Source of the DNA: Streptomyces sp. NBC_01116
GTDB taxonomy: Bacteria > Actinomycetota > Actinomycetes > Streptomycetales > Streptomycetaceae
Direction of reading: 5' to 3'
NCBI RefSeq assembly: GCF_041435495.1
Contig: NZ_CP108644.1
Location: 2,542,001 to 2,606,000, forward strand
Length of the DNA stretch: 64,000 nt
Both the position numbers and the translations under genes were made by a program. Below the pieces are notes generated by a model. The model worked only from the letters and a program-made list of their open reading frames with translations, was not told the DNA's origin and made no database searches. This document shows, one piece after another, positions 35,950 to 44,260 of this stretch. Within the stretch, counting starts at the first letter, position 1. Each line of letters starts with the position of its first letter.

Positions 35950-37009
35950 CGGCCTCCAGGGCCCCGCACAGCGCCGCCGTGGGCCGGCCCGTGGCGTACG
36001 GGTCGGTGGCGGCGGGTCCGCGGGCGTCCGCCCGTTCCCCGGCGAGGAGCGGGCGGAGCATCCCGGTCGCGTCGGCCGAGCAGGACTGCGGCCCGGCCTG
36101 GACATGGGCGGTGCGCAGCTCCAGGCGGTGCAGTCGCAGGTCCTCCCGGTCGAAGCGGAAGTGCAACTCGCGCCGCACGGTGAACAGGGAGGCGTCGTCA
36201 TCCCGGTGTGGCCCGTCCGCCGGGCGCAGGGCGTAGGTGAACGTGTGGTCCGAGACGACGCCGAGGATGCCCGGGGCCTCCTCCTCGTAGCGGAGGGTGC
36301 CGTGGACCCGGATCCGCGGGTCCGCGAGCTCCACCTGCTCCGGGTCGAAGCGCACCAACCAGCCGGTGGCGGCTCCGCTCCCGTCGTCCGCCGGGCTGCT
36401 CAGGCTCTGTTCGAACTGCGGGCGCTGGTCCGGGTCGAGGAGGTGCTCGACGGGCCGGCGTACGGAGCCGGTGAGGACGTCGGGGTTCAGGGACGACTCC
36501 ACCAGGTAGTCCTTGGCCGTGGCGAGAGCGGCGGTGATCTGGCTGTCGGAGAAGTTCTGGGTGCGCTCCACGGCGGGGTAGTTGATGCCTGCCGCGCCCG
36601 TGCGGAACGTGGAGACCGGCTCGGCCCGGTACAGCCGCTCGGGTGACCCGCCCGGTACGGCGCCGCGGGGGGCCAGGGGGACGACGGTGGTCCGCAGGGG
36701 TTCGGCACGCCGGGTGGCCGGCTGGGGATACGGGCTGCGGAATCCGATGTAGACGGCCACCGCGAAGGCCAGGGCGATGAGGACGACCAGGGCTATGGCG
36801 GCCCGGGAGCCGCCGCCGCGGACGGAGACGTGCCCGTCGGGCAGCGCGCGGACGGCGCGGGCGTGCTCGCCCATCCGTTCCCGCGCCGAGAACTCCTGCA
36901 TCCGCGCAGCCTGGACGAACGATTCGTCGAAGACGAGCGAGCGGTACTCGTCCTCGCCGCCCGAGGGGTTCTCGGGCGCACCGTCCGGTGGATCTGAGCG
37001 GCCTGTCAT
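35864..37009 (-). CDS. Single-span membrane protein of unknown function (FDESFV motif)
   Basis: A 381-residue protein. The cytoplasmic N-terminus contains YRSLVFDESFVQAARMQEFSARERMGEH near 23-49, then a membrane helix (AAIALVVLIALAFAVAVYIGF, about 69-90). An extracytoplasmic domain of about 250 residues follows (NFSDSQITAALATAKDYLVESSLNPDVLTG, RPVEHLLDPDQRPQFEQSL, WLVRFDPEQVELADPRIRVHGTL). The C-terminal tail is Pro/Ser/Thr-rich and its coding end overlaps the protease gene. The motif FDESFV recurs in the next gene as FDEDFV, so the two may belong together. From memory a gene of this kind (SCO2583/SCO2584) in S. coelicolor is tied to spore-wall glycopolymer synthesis. Function is otherwise unknown. 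Confidence 0.75.
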   Translation of the reverse strand: MTGRSDPPDGAPENPSGGEDEYRSLVFDESFVQAARMQEFSARERMGEHARAVRALPDGHVSVRGGGSRAAIALVVLIALAFAVAVYIGFRSPYPQPATRRAEPLRTTVVPLAPRGAVPGGSPERLYRAEPVSTFRTGAAGINYPAVERTQNFSDSQITAALATAKDYLVESSLNPDVLTGSVRRPVEHLLDPDQRPQFEQSLSSPADDGSGAATGWLVRFDPEQVELADPRIRVHGTLRYEEEAPGILGVVSDHTFTYALRPADGPHRDDDASLFTVRRELHFRFDREDLRLHRLELRTAHVQAGPQSCSADATGMLRPLLAGERADARGPAATDPYATGRPTAALCGALEAVSSPTAPTTTSPGPPQGPEAGRTSRPRP

Positions 37010-37214
37010 GACTTCTCTCCCGATCTCCACACCGGTCGGTCGGTGCGCAACGGTCTGCTTCGGCCGGGCGGCGTCCACAGCGAGAAGCCCCCCTGGGAAC
37101 GAGGGGTCACATCTTGAGGGTAGGTCGATTGCGGCCCGCGTAAACACGGAGGCGGCGGGGAACTGCGGGGCGTCCGGGACGGCCGTCGGCGAACGGGTGA
37201 CGGAAGGGCCGGGT

Positions 37215-37790
37215 TCAGGGCACCCGGGGCTCCGCGGAGACCGTGGGGCGGGAGTAGTCCGCCGAGGCCGACGGGGCGGCCCCGGGCTTGTCCACGCCAC
37301 TGGTGACGGGCGGCGGCACCTGGTCCTGGCGGTTGTTCGAGGCGCCCCGGTAGACCGCGGAGAAGGCGAGGGAGACCAGGCCGACGCCCATCACCAGGGC
37401 CAGCAGCCAGGCGACCGGGCGGTGCCAGCGGGCGGAGTTGCGGTAGGGGCGCAGGGAGCCGCCGTGACGGCCGTAGGGGCCCGGGGCGTAGTCGTCGTCC
37501 CCGATGCCGTGGTCCGGGTCGTAATCGAGGTCCTGGGGGTCGTGGTAGCCCCGGGGGCCGCCGTAGGGGCCGTACGCGTCGTCGTCCGCGCGACGGATCC
37601 GTCGGGCGCGGGCGGCGTCGGCCTCGGCGGCGGCGAGCAGCCGCTCCACGGCGGTGGGCTCGTGGACGGGCGCCGACCGGACGAAGTCCTCGTCGAACAC
37701 CACGGAGGCGAAGTCCTCGTCCGCGCCCCCGCGGTCGTCGTCGGGCTCCCAGCCGTCAGGAAACGGCTTGCCCCCCACGTCGTCCGGCAC
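37215..37790 (-). CDS. Single-span membrane protein of unknown function (FDEDFV motif)
   Basis: A 191-residue protein. The acidic cytoplasmic part has FASVVFDEDFVRSAPVHEPTAVERLLAAAEADAARARRIRR near 27-68, then a Tyr/Gly/Asp/Pro-rich linker. One membrane helix lies at about 130-150 (WLLALVMGVGLVSLAFSAVYRG), followed by a short extracytoplasmic tail. The shared FDE(D/S)FV(R/Q) motif links it to the preceding upstream-encoded membrane protein. The GTG at 37788-37790 (VPDDVGGKPFPDG) was chosen; longer forms add a basic stretch. It is separated by 205 bp without a gene from the neighbour at 35864-37009. Confidence 0.7.
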   Translation of the reverse strand: MPDDVGGKPFPDGWEPDDDRGGADEDFASVVFDEDFVRSAPVHEPTAVERLLAAAEADAARARRIRRADDDAYGPYGGPRGYHDPQDLDYDPDHGIGDDDYAPGPYGRHGGSLRPYRNSARWHRPVAWLLALVMGVGLVSLAFSAVYRGASNNRQDQVPPPVTSGVDKPGAAPSASADYSRPTVSAEPRVP

Positions 37791-37867
37791 GGGTTCAGCG
37801 TAGCCCGGAAGGGACCTTTTGGGCAGGGACCCCGCGAACTCCCCCGGATCGGCACGGGGGAACACGC

Positions 37868-37898
37868 GGTCGGCCCCTCCCGGTGGGAGGGGCCGACC
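37868..37898 (-). terminator. proA terminator
   Basis: A 14-bp perfect stem (GGTCGGCCCCTCCC at 37868-37881, GGGAGGGGCCGACC at 37885-37898) with a 3-base loop, 20 bp after the proA stop codon. Confidence 0.85.
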
Positions 37899-37917
37899 GG
37901 GAGGGCCGGACGGAGGT

Positions 37918-39201
37918 CTAGCGGATGTGCCCGTCCCCCGTGACGATGTACTTCGTCGAGGTCAGCTCGGGCAGGCCCATCGGGCCGCGGGCGTGCAGCT
38001 TCTGCGTGGAGATGCCGATCTCGGCGCCGAAGCCGAACTGTCCGCCGTCCGTGAAGCGGGTGGAGGCGTTCACGGCGACCGTGGTCGAATCGACCCATTG
38101 GGTGAACCGGCGGGCGGCTGCCTGCGAGGTGGTGACGATCGCCTCGGTGTGTCCGGAGGACCAGAGCCGGATGTGGGCGACCGCCGCGTCCAGGGAGTCG
38201 ACGACCGCCGCCGCGATGTCGTACGACAGGTATTCGGTCTCCCAGTCCTCGGCGGTCGCCGCGACCACGGTGGCCTTGGATCCCTCGGCGTGGGCCAGGA
38301 CGTGCTCGTCGCCGTGGATGGTGACTCCGGCCTCGGCCAGCGCGTCCAGGGCGAGCGGCAGGAAGGCGTCCGCCACGTCCTTGTGGACGAGCAGGGTCTC
38401 GGCCGCGTTGCAGACGCTGGGGCGCTGGGCCTTGGAGTTGATCAGGATGTCGACCGCCATGGCCAGGTCCGTCTCCGCGTCGACGTAGACGTGGCAGTTT
38501 CCGGTGCCGGTCTCGATGACGGGCACGGTGGACTCCTCGACGACCGTGCGGATCAGCGAGGCGCCGCCGCGCGGGATGAGGACGTCGACCAGGCCGCGGG
38601 CCCGCATCAGTTCGCGCACGGAGTCACGGCTCTCGCCCGGGACGAGCTGCACCGCGTCGGCCGGCAGGCCGGAGCCGCCGACCGCGTCGCGCAGGACCCG
38701 CACGAGGGCGGTGTTGGAGGCGTAGGCGGAGGAGGAGCCGCGCAGCAGGACCGCGTTGCCGGACTTCAGGCAGAGCGCGGCCGCGTCGACGGTGACGTTG
38801 GGCCGGGCCTCGTAGATGATGCCGACCACGCCGAGCGGGACCCGCACCTGCCGGAGGTCGATGCCGTTGGGCAGGGTCGAGCCGCGCACCACCTCACCGA
38901 CCGGGTCGGGCAGCGCGGCGACGTCCCGTACGTCGGCGGCGATGGCGCGGATGCGTTCCGGGGTGAGGGTGAGGCGGTCGATGATGCCTTCGCTCGTCCC
39001 GGCCTCGCGGGCGCGCTCGATGTCCTTCGCGTTGGCCTCGACGATCTCGCTCGTGCGCACTTCGAGGGCGTCGGCGATGGCCAGCAGCGCGTCGTCCTTG
39101 GCCGCGCGCGGAAGTGGCGCGATGTCGGCGGCGGCGGCACGGGCCCGGTAGGCGGTCTGCGCGACCGGGGAGAGGTTGTCGTAGGGCGAGAGCGTGGTCA
39201 T
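37918..39201 (-). CDS. proA: Gamma-glutamyl phosphate reductase
   Basis: ProA reduces gamma-glutamyl phosphate to glutamate semialdehyde with NADPH in proline synthesis. The 427-residue protein follows the family throughout: [20 protein letters not shown] segment ([29 protein letters not shown]), [10 protein letters not shown], and the catalytic Cys in [16 protein letters not shown]-terminal [29 protein letters not shown] is diagnostic. Start: ATG at 39199-39201 ([12 protein letters not shown]). A TACTCT -10 box lies six bases upstream, so the message is probably leaderless. A 12-bp inverted repeat covers that promoter. proB is 0.8 kb upstream with one gene between. Confidence 0.96.
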   Translation of the reverse strand: MTTLSPYDNLSPVAQTAYRARAAAADIAPLPRAAKDDALLAIADALEVRTSEIVEANAKDIERAREAGTSEGIIDRLTLTPERIRAIAADVRDVAALPDPVGEVVRGSTLPNGIDLRQVRVPLGVVGIIYEARPNVTVDAAALCLKSGNAVLLRGSSSAYASNTALVRVLRDAVGGSGLPADAVQLVPGESRDSVRELMRARGLVDVLIPRGGASLIRTVVEESTVPVIETGTGNCHVYVDAETDLAMAVDILINSKAQRPSVCNAAETLLVHKDVADAFLPLALDALAEAGVTIHGDEHVLAHAEGSKATVVAATAEDWETEYLSYDIAAAVVDSLDAAVAHIRLWSSGHTEAIVTTSQAAARRFTQWVDSTTVAVNASTRFTDGGQFGFGAEIGISTQKLHARGPMGLPELTSTKYIVTGDGHIR

Positions 39202-39232
39202 GCCCGCAGAGTAATGCGCGCTCTGCGGGCAT
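39200..39232 (-). promoter_or_regulatory. Perfect 12-bp inverted repeat over the proA promoter and start codon
   Basis: ATGCCCGCAGAG at 39200-39211 and CTCTGCGGGCAT at 39221-39232, nine bases apart. On the minus strand the -10 box TACTCT is 39208-39213 and the ATG is 39199-39201. A protein bound here would cover the -10 and transcription start. The repeat could instead fold as an RNA hairpin only if transcription starts further upstream. Confidence 0.7.
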
Positions 39233-39351
39233 CCGGCACGTATCCCGTGATGCGAGACGGTCGCATCGGGAGGCGGACGCGTCCCGGTCGGCCCGAGGAG
39301 CACCCCGGGGCCGGTCCTGATCGCCCCGCTCCGCCCGTGGCTCGCCCGGGG

Positions 39352-39843
39352 TCAGTAGGGGTGGACGCCCACGGGGGCCGCGGGCGGCGGTCCGTAGCCC
39401 TCGGCGATCCGCAGGTGGTAGGTCTCGCGGTCGATGACTTCGAGGCCGACGATCTCCCAGGGCGGGAGCTGGGCGCTGGAGCGGTGCTCGCCCCACAGCC
39501 GCAGCGCGACCGCGGCCGCGTCGTGCAGGTCGCGGGCTTCTTCCCAGTAGCGGATCTCCGCGTGGTCGCTCGCGTAGCGGCTGGTCAGCAGGAAGGGATG
39601 GTCGTGCGCGAGCTGTTCCAGGCCGCGTCTGACCTCCCCCAGCGGAGTCTCGGCGCCCGAGACGGTGAGCGTGATGTGCCAGAGCTTGGACTGCGGGGAC
39701 TCCTCCTTCGCCGTCGCGACCGGCTCCCGTTCGACGGCGTCCGCCGGAAGGGGGTTCCGGTCGAGATCCGCCCCCGCTCCGACACTCGTCAGGGCGCGGT
39801 TGGCCGTGCCTCGGGGCGGCGCCCCCGGGCGCACTCGTCTCAC
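39352..39843 (-). CDS. Conserved protein of unknown function
   Basis: A 163-residue cytoplasmic protein. The N-terminal 48 residues are disordered. The rest, from KLWHITLTVSGAETPLGEVRRGLEQLAHDHPFLLTSRYASDHAEIRYWEEARDLHDAAAVALRLWGEH to LPPWEIVGLEVIDRETYHLR, looks like a compact ferredoxin-like alpha-beta fold. From memory it is a conserved streptomycete protein between proA and proB. No function can be given. The GTG at 39841-39843 was chosen because GGAGG lies six bases upstream. The long open frame running further upstream into proB is not coding. Confidence 0.75.
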   Translation of the reverse strand: MRRVRPGAPPRGTANRALTSVGAGADLDRNPLPADAVEREPVATAKEESPQSKLWHITLTVSGAETPLGEVRRGLEQLAHDHPFLLTSRYASDHAEIRYWEEARDLHDAAAVALRLWGEHRSSAQLPPWEIVGLEVIDRETYHLRIAEGYGPPPAAPVGVHPY

Positions 39844-39939
39844 CGGCGGCCTCCTGTGATGTGTTGCTGTGCGGTACCCCTGTTTCCCCACTACAAAGTG
39901 GACCAGTCCACGGCCGGGCGTGGGGTGGTTTTGGGGAAG

Positions 39940-39960
39940 GTCCCCGCTGGATGGCGGGAC
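39940..39960 (-). terminator. Hairpin after proB
   Basis: GTCCCCGC at 39940-39947 pairs with GCGGGAC at 39954-39960 with one bulged C, 12 bp after the proB stop codon. Weak, with no T tail. Confidence 0.45.
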
Positions 39961-39971
39961 TTTCAGCCGTT

Positions 39972-41126
39972 TCAGGGAGTGAGGCGCGGTGCGAGGAGGA
40001 CCAGATCGTCCCTGTGTACGACCTCGCGTTCGTAGGCGGGCCCCAGCTCGCGGGCGAGGTCCCGGGTGGAGCGGCCGAGCAGTTGGGGGATCTCCTTCGC
40101 GTCGAAGTTGACGAGCCCGCGGGCGACCGGGGTTCCGTGCGGGTCGCGCAGCTCGACCGGGTCGCCGGCGCTGAACTCGCCCTCGACGGCGGAGATTCCG
40201 GCGGGCAGCAGGGAGGTGCGCCGCTCCACCACGGCCCGTACGGCGCCGTCGTCGAGGGTGAGCGCGCCCTGCGGGGTGGAGGCGTGGGCCAGCCACAGGA
40301 GCCGGTCGGCGGAGCGGCGTCCGGTGGGGTGGAAGTACGTGCCGGTGTCGCGGCCCGCCAGCGCGTCGGCGGCCCGGCTGGCGGAGGTGAGGACGACGGG
40401 AACGCCGGCGGCGGTGGCGATGCGGGCGGCCTCGACCTTGGTGACCATGCCGCCGGTGCCCACGCCCGCCTTCCCGGCGCTGCCGATGGTGACGCCCGTC
40501 AGGTCCTCGGGGCCGGTGACCTCGGCGATCCGGGAGGCGCCGGGGGTGCCGGGCGGTCCGTCGTGGAGGCCGTCGACGTCGGAGAGGAGGACGAGCAGGT
40601 CGGCGTGGACGAGGTGGGCGACGAGGGCGGCGAGCCGGTCGTTGTCGCCGAAGCGGATCTCGTCCGTGGCGACGGTGTCGTTCTCGTTGACGACGGGGAC
40701 GGCGCCCATCTCCAGGAGCTTGTCCAGGGTGCTGTAGGCGTTGCGGTAGTGGCCGCGGCGGCTGGTGTCGTCGGCGGTGAGGAGCACCTGTCCGACGCGG
40801 ACGCCGTAGCGCGCGAACGAGGCGGTGTAGCGGGCCACGAGGAGGCCCTGGCCGACGCTGGCGGCGGCCTGCTGGCGGGCCAGGTCCTTGGGCCTGCGGA
40901 CGAGGCCGAGCGGCGCGAGTCCGGCGGCGATGGCTCCGCTGGAGACGAGGACGACCTCGCGTTCGCCGCCGTCCCTGACCTTGGCCAGGACGTCGACGAG
41001 GGCGTCGACCCGGTCGGCGTCGAGGCCGCCGGACGCCGTGGTGAGCGAGGAGGAGCCGACCTTGACGACGACCCTGCGGGCGCCGGTCACCGCCTGCTCG
41101 CGGCCCGACGGCCTCTGCTCTGCCAC
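39972..41126 (-). CDS. proB: Glutamate 5-kinase
   Basis: ProB phosphorylates glutamate and is the proline-inhibited first enzyme of proline synthesis. The 384-residue protein has the amino-acid kinase start VTGARRVVVKVGSSSLTT and the middle motif VVNENDTVATDEIRFGDNDRLAALVA. GGMVTKVEAARIATAAGVPVVLTS follows. A PUA domain occupies about 290-370 (LTLDDGAVRAVVERRTSLLPAGISAVEGEFSAGD). The GTG at 41124-41126 has GGGGAA upstream. In many genomes proB directly follows obg; here an 8.7-kb glycopolymer block separates them. Confidence 0.95.
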   Translation of the reverse strand: MAEQRPSGREQAVTGARRVVVKVGSSSLTTASGGLDADRVDALVDVLAKVRDGGEREVVLVSSGAIAAGLAPLGLVRRPKDLARQQAAASVGQGLLVARYTASFARYGVRVGQVLLTADDTSRRGHYRNAYSTLDKLLEMGAVPVVNENDTVATDEIRFGDNDRLAALVAHLVHADLLVLLSDVDGLHDGPPGTPGASRIAEVTGPEDLTGVTIGSAGKAGVGTGGMVTKVEAARIATAAGVPVVLTSASRAADALAGRDTGTYFHPTGRRSADRLLWLAHASTPQGALTLDDGAVRAVVERRTSLLPAGISAVEGEFSAGDPVELRDPHGTPVARGLVNFDAKEIPQLLGRSTRDLARELGPAYEREVVHRDDLVLLAPRLTP

Positions 41127-41297
41127 GTGCTTCCCCGCTCTGGATCGCCCCGGTGTCCGACGCGGGGCGATCGTGCCGCCCCGGCACAGCACAGTACGCG
41201 AGCGGCCGCCCCCGCCGCCTGCCCGTTCCGCTCGGTGGACGCCGGGGGGCGCCGGTGAGCGGGATGCGGGCGGGCGGCGGGGGCGGCCGCGGTGGGC

Positions 41298-44066
41298 TCA
41301 GCCCTGCTGCTCGTCCTTGACGGCGAGCATCCGGTCCACGACGCGGGCGGCGGCGCGGCCGTCGGAGGGCTCGCAGAAGTCGACCCGGAACTGGGCGTAC
41401 TTCTCCTTGTACTCCTCGCTGACCGCGTCGATGTTCCGGATCGCGGAGACCAGGTCCTCGGAGGTCTTGATCAGCGGCCCGGGGGCGCGGGAGGTGAAGT
41501 CGAAGTAGAAGCCGCGCAGGGTGTCGCGGTAGTGCTCCAGGTCGTACGTGAAGAAGAGCATCGGCCGCCCGGAGTGCGCGAAGTCGAACAGCACCGAGGA
41601 GTAGTCCGTGATCAGCACGTCGGCGATCAGGTAGAGGTCGGCGATGTCCGGGTAGTACGTGACGTCGTAGACGAAGCCCTGTCCGGCGCCGGGGATGGAG
41701 TCGAGGACCTTGTGGTGCTTGCGGTAGAGCAGCACGTGGTCCTCGCCGAGCTCGCGCTTGGCGGCCTCGACGTCGATCTGGTTGTCCAGCTTGAAGCGTC
41801 GGCCGCCGTAGCGCTGGTCGTCGCGCCAGGTGGGCGCGTACAGGACGACCTTCTTGCCCGCGGGGATGCCGAGCTTCTCCCGTACGGCCGCGGCGCGCTT
41901 GACGCGGTCGGGGGCGTGGAAGACGTCGTTGCGCGGGTAGCCCGCTTCCAGGACCTCGCACTGGAGGCGGAAGGAGTTGGTCATGATCGGGGTGGTGAAG
42001 GAGTTCGGCGTGATGAACAGGCTGTACTGGCGCGAGCGCTGCGGGAGGCTCGCGATGTAGGCCAGGTTCGCCTTGGGGGTGCCGAGGAGGTCGGCGCCGA
42101 TGCGCTTGAGCGGGGTGCCGTGCCAGGTCTGGACGACGACCTGTCCCTCACGGCGGACGAACCACTCGCGGATGCCGCCGTTGGTGACGACGTACCGGCT
42201 GCGGGCCAGCGCCTCGTACCACTCCTTGCTGCCCCACTCGACGCCGCGGACGCCGGGCGGCAGGACGACCTGCTGGTCGTGGACCATCGCGATGTGCTCG
42301 ACCTCGGTGCCGCGGCGCTTGAGCTCCTCGTAGACCGCGCGGGGCGAGTCGGAGAACTGCTTGCCGCCGAAGCTGTTGTAGAGCACGGCCTCGCGCAGCG
42401 GCAGCTTGCGCTGCTCGGGGGTGTAGACGTCGCGCATCAGCCGCTGGCGGTAGGCGCCGCGCAGCTCCAGGTCGAGGACCGGCCCGGACTCCACGAAGAT
42501 CCGGTCGAAGTCGAGCCGCTCGACGGTGTACGTGCGGTGCTCGCCCCGGTGGGCCAGCGGCAGCGTGTCCACGAGGTCGGGGCGGATCGTGACGGGGAGG
42601 TCGCGGGTGTGGTCCCACTCGGTGCGCAGGCGCAGGCGCGGCATCCAGCGGCCGGCGCGCAGCGGCACCGTGCCCTCGTAGGTGGGCATGGTGTCCGGGC
42701 GCAGGCGGGCGGTGAAGCGGCCGTCGGCGAACTCGACGGGCAGCGGGCGGTCCTCGTTGCGGCCGGTGTGGCGCAGGACCATCTTCATCTGCTCGGCGGG
42801 GCCGGCGTAGACGCCGGACAGCACCAGCTCGCCCCCGGTGGTCCACTCGACGCTGTCGACGAGGGGCTGGACCGTGCGGACCTGCGGGGTGAAGTTCCCC
42901 GCGCCGTCGGTGAGGATCGCGAGCTCGCGTCCCTCGGGCAGCGGGTGGACTCCGGTGAAGGGCTTCGCGCCGCCCGTGGCTCGGCGGGTGGTGCCGTCGG
43001 CGAAGACGATCAGCGCCCGGTACTTGACGGCCTTGCCGGGGCGTACGCCGGTGACGGGGAGGTCCGCGAGGTCGAGGCGGGCGGTGTGGCGGAGCCAGCC
43101 GTCGGCGCCGGTCCCGCCCTGCTGGAGCGGGAGGTCGGTGGCGAAGCCGCTCGGCTCGTGGTCGATGCGCAGGGCGGTGGGGTACTTGCCCGCGGGGGTG
43201 GTGACGCGGGAGCGCAGGGTGACGGTGAGGGTCTCGCCGTCGGCTTCCTGGGCGATGATCTCGGCGGGGACGACGTCCACGGAGAGCTTGAGCCGGTTGC
43301 GGTCGAAGCCGGCGACGAGGCGGACACCGTCGTCCAGGACCCGGGTGTAGCTGTGGCCGGACGCGCCCGAGTTGTTCTTGGTGATGCTGCCCACGGACAT
43401 GCCGCCGGGGCGCGGGATGCCGATGCCCAGGCGCCAGGTGCCGGGCTGCCACTGGCCGCGTACGCGCAGCCTGGACGGGTCGATGCCGATCTCGAAGCCG
43501 GACCAGTCGTAGTTGTGCAGGGCGCCCTTGGCCTCGGCGGTGGCGCGGGGTTCCAGGACGGTGCGCATCCGCAGCGGGAGGGTGGAGCGGCTGCCCTGGC
43601 GGCGGAGCACGGCGACGCGCAGCGAGCGCTTGCCGGTGGCCGAGGAGACGTTGGGGATGTAGGCGTAGCCCTTGACGAGGAGCTTGCCGTCCTCCCAGCC
43701 GAGGTCCAGGAGCTTGCCGCGTACGGGGAGTTCGCTGCGGTTGAAGTTGCGCACCGAGGAGGGGAGCGAGGAGCTCTCGACGCCGGGGAGCTCGATGCGG
43801 GCGCGCCGCAGGCCGCGGACGGAGAAGGCTCCCGGGTTCTCGCGCTCGTAGTGCAGCAGGTCCACCAGCTCGTCACCGCGGCCGTTGGCGGCCAGGTGCC
43901 ACTTGACCCGGGCCATCGGGGAGAACTGCCGCACGACCTTGGGTGCGGCCCGGGCCAGGAAGTCCTTGGCCGCTCGGTGGAATTCGGGGCGCTCCTCGAC
44001 CGGAGTCTCCGGGAAGTACTTCATGAGCCGGCTGAGCTCGTCGGGGATCGCTTCGAGGGACGCCAC
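41298..44066 (-). CDS. TagF/TarL-like CDP-polyol glycerophosphotransferase family protein
   Basis: A 922-residue protein. The C-terminal 400 residues are a Glyphos_transf domain, the catalytic part of teichoic-acid glycerol- and ribitol-phosphate polymerases: VVQTWHGTPLKRIGADLLG near 645-665, ESGYPRND-like EAGYPRNDVF, VVLYAPTWRDD near 740, HVLLYRKHHKV, and DVLITDYSSVLFDFAHSGRP near 815-835. The first 500 residues are beta-rich (PVRGKLLDLGWEDGKLLVKGYAYI and repeats of that kind) and start EFHRAAKDFLARAAPKVVRQFSPMARVKWHLAA. That opening matches the region that follows the GT2 domain in longer bifunctional relatives. So this looks like the second half of a protein whose GT2 half is the next gene upstream. 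Cytoplasmic, acting at the membrane on CDP-activated polyols. Confidence 0.85.
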   Translation of the reverse strand: MASLEAIPDELSRLMKYFPETPVEERPEFHRAAKDFLARAAPKVVRQFSPMARVKWHLAANGRGDELVDLLHYERENPGAFSVRGLRRARIELPGVESSSLPSSVRNFNRSELPVRGKLLDLGWEDGKLLVKGYAYIPNVSSATGKRSLRVAVLRRQGSRSTLPLRMRTVLEPRATAEAKGALHNYDWSGFEIGIDPSRLRVRGQWQPGTWRLGIGIPRPGGMSVGSITKNNSGASGHSYTRVLDDGVRLVAGFDRNRLKLSVDVVPAEIIAQEADGETLTVTLRSRVTTPAGKYPTALRIDHEPSGFATDLPLQQGGTGADGWLRHTARLDLADLPVTGVRPGKAVKYRALIVFADGTTRRATGGAKPFTGVHPLPEGRELAILTDGAGNFTPQVRTVQPLVDSVEWTTGGELVLSGVYAGPAEQMKMVLRHTGRNEDRPLPVEFADGRFTARLRPDTMPTYEGTVPLRAGRWMPRLRLRTEWDHTRDLPVTIRPDLVDTLPLAHRGEHRTYTVERLDFDRIFVESGPVLDLELRGAYRQRLMRDVYTPEQRKLPLREAVLYNSFGGKQFSDSPRAVYEELKRRGTEVEHIAMVHDQQVVLPPGVRGVEWGSKEWYEALARSRYVVTNGGIREWFVRREGQVVVQTWHGTPLKRIGADLLGTPKANLAYIASLPQRSRQYSLFITPNSFTTPIMTNSFRLQCEVLEAGYPRNDVFHAPDRVKRAAAVREKLGIPAGKKVVLYAPTWRDDQRYGGRRFKLDNQIDVEAAKRELGEDHVLLYRKHHKVLDSIPGAGQGFVYDVTYYPDIADLYLIADVLITDYSSVLFDFAHSGRPMLFFTYDLEHYRDTLRGFYFDFTSRAPGPLIKTSEDLVSAIRNIDAVSEEYKEKYAQFRVDFCEPSDGRAAARVVDRMLAVKDEQQG

Positions 44067-44117
44067 GGGTGGAGGGCCTTTCCGGGGGGACGTGCAGATG
44101 ATGAACCCCAGGAGGAC

Positions 44118-44159
44118 GGGGCGTTAATGAGACGTCTCCAACGGTCTCATGGTTGCCCC
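44118..44159. other. Two-tier dyad between the GT2 and TagF-like genes
   Basis: GGGGC (44118-44122) with GCCCC (44155-44159) and ATGAGAC (44127-44133) with GTCTCAT (44144-44150), about 50 bp before the TagF-like start and 100 bp after the GT2 stop. It could be a processing or attenuation hairpin or an operator. No T tract follows. Confidence 0.4.
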
Positions 44160-44260
44160 ACAGTATGACGTGACACCTCTCACAGACGAACCCGCCCCGG
44201 TCGCCGCCGGGATGGGCGGACGGAGGCCCGGGCCTTCTCCGGACCTCCTCCGGGCGTCGG

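Noticed and set aside
39352..41961. 869-codon frame joining the small unknown gene to sequence across proB
   Set aside because: Only the last 163 codons look like protein. A GGAGG-preceded GTG at 39843 gives the natural start.
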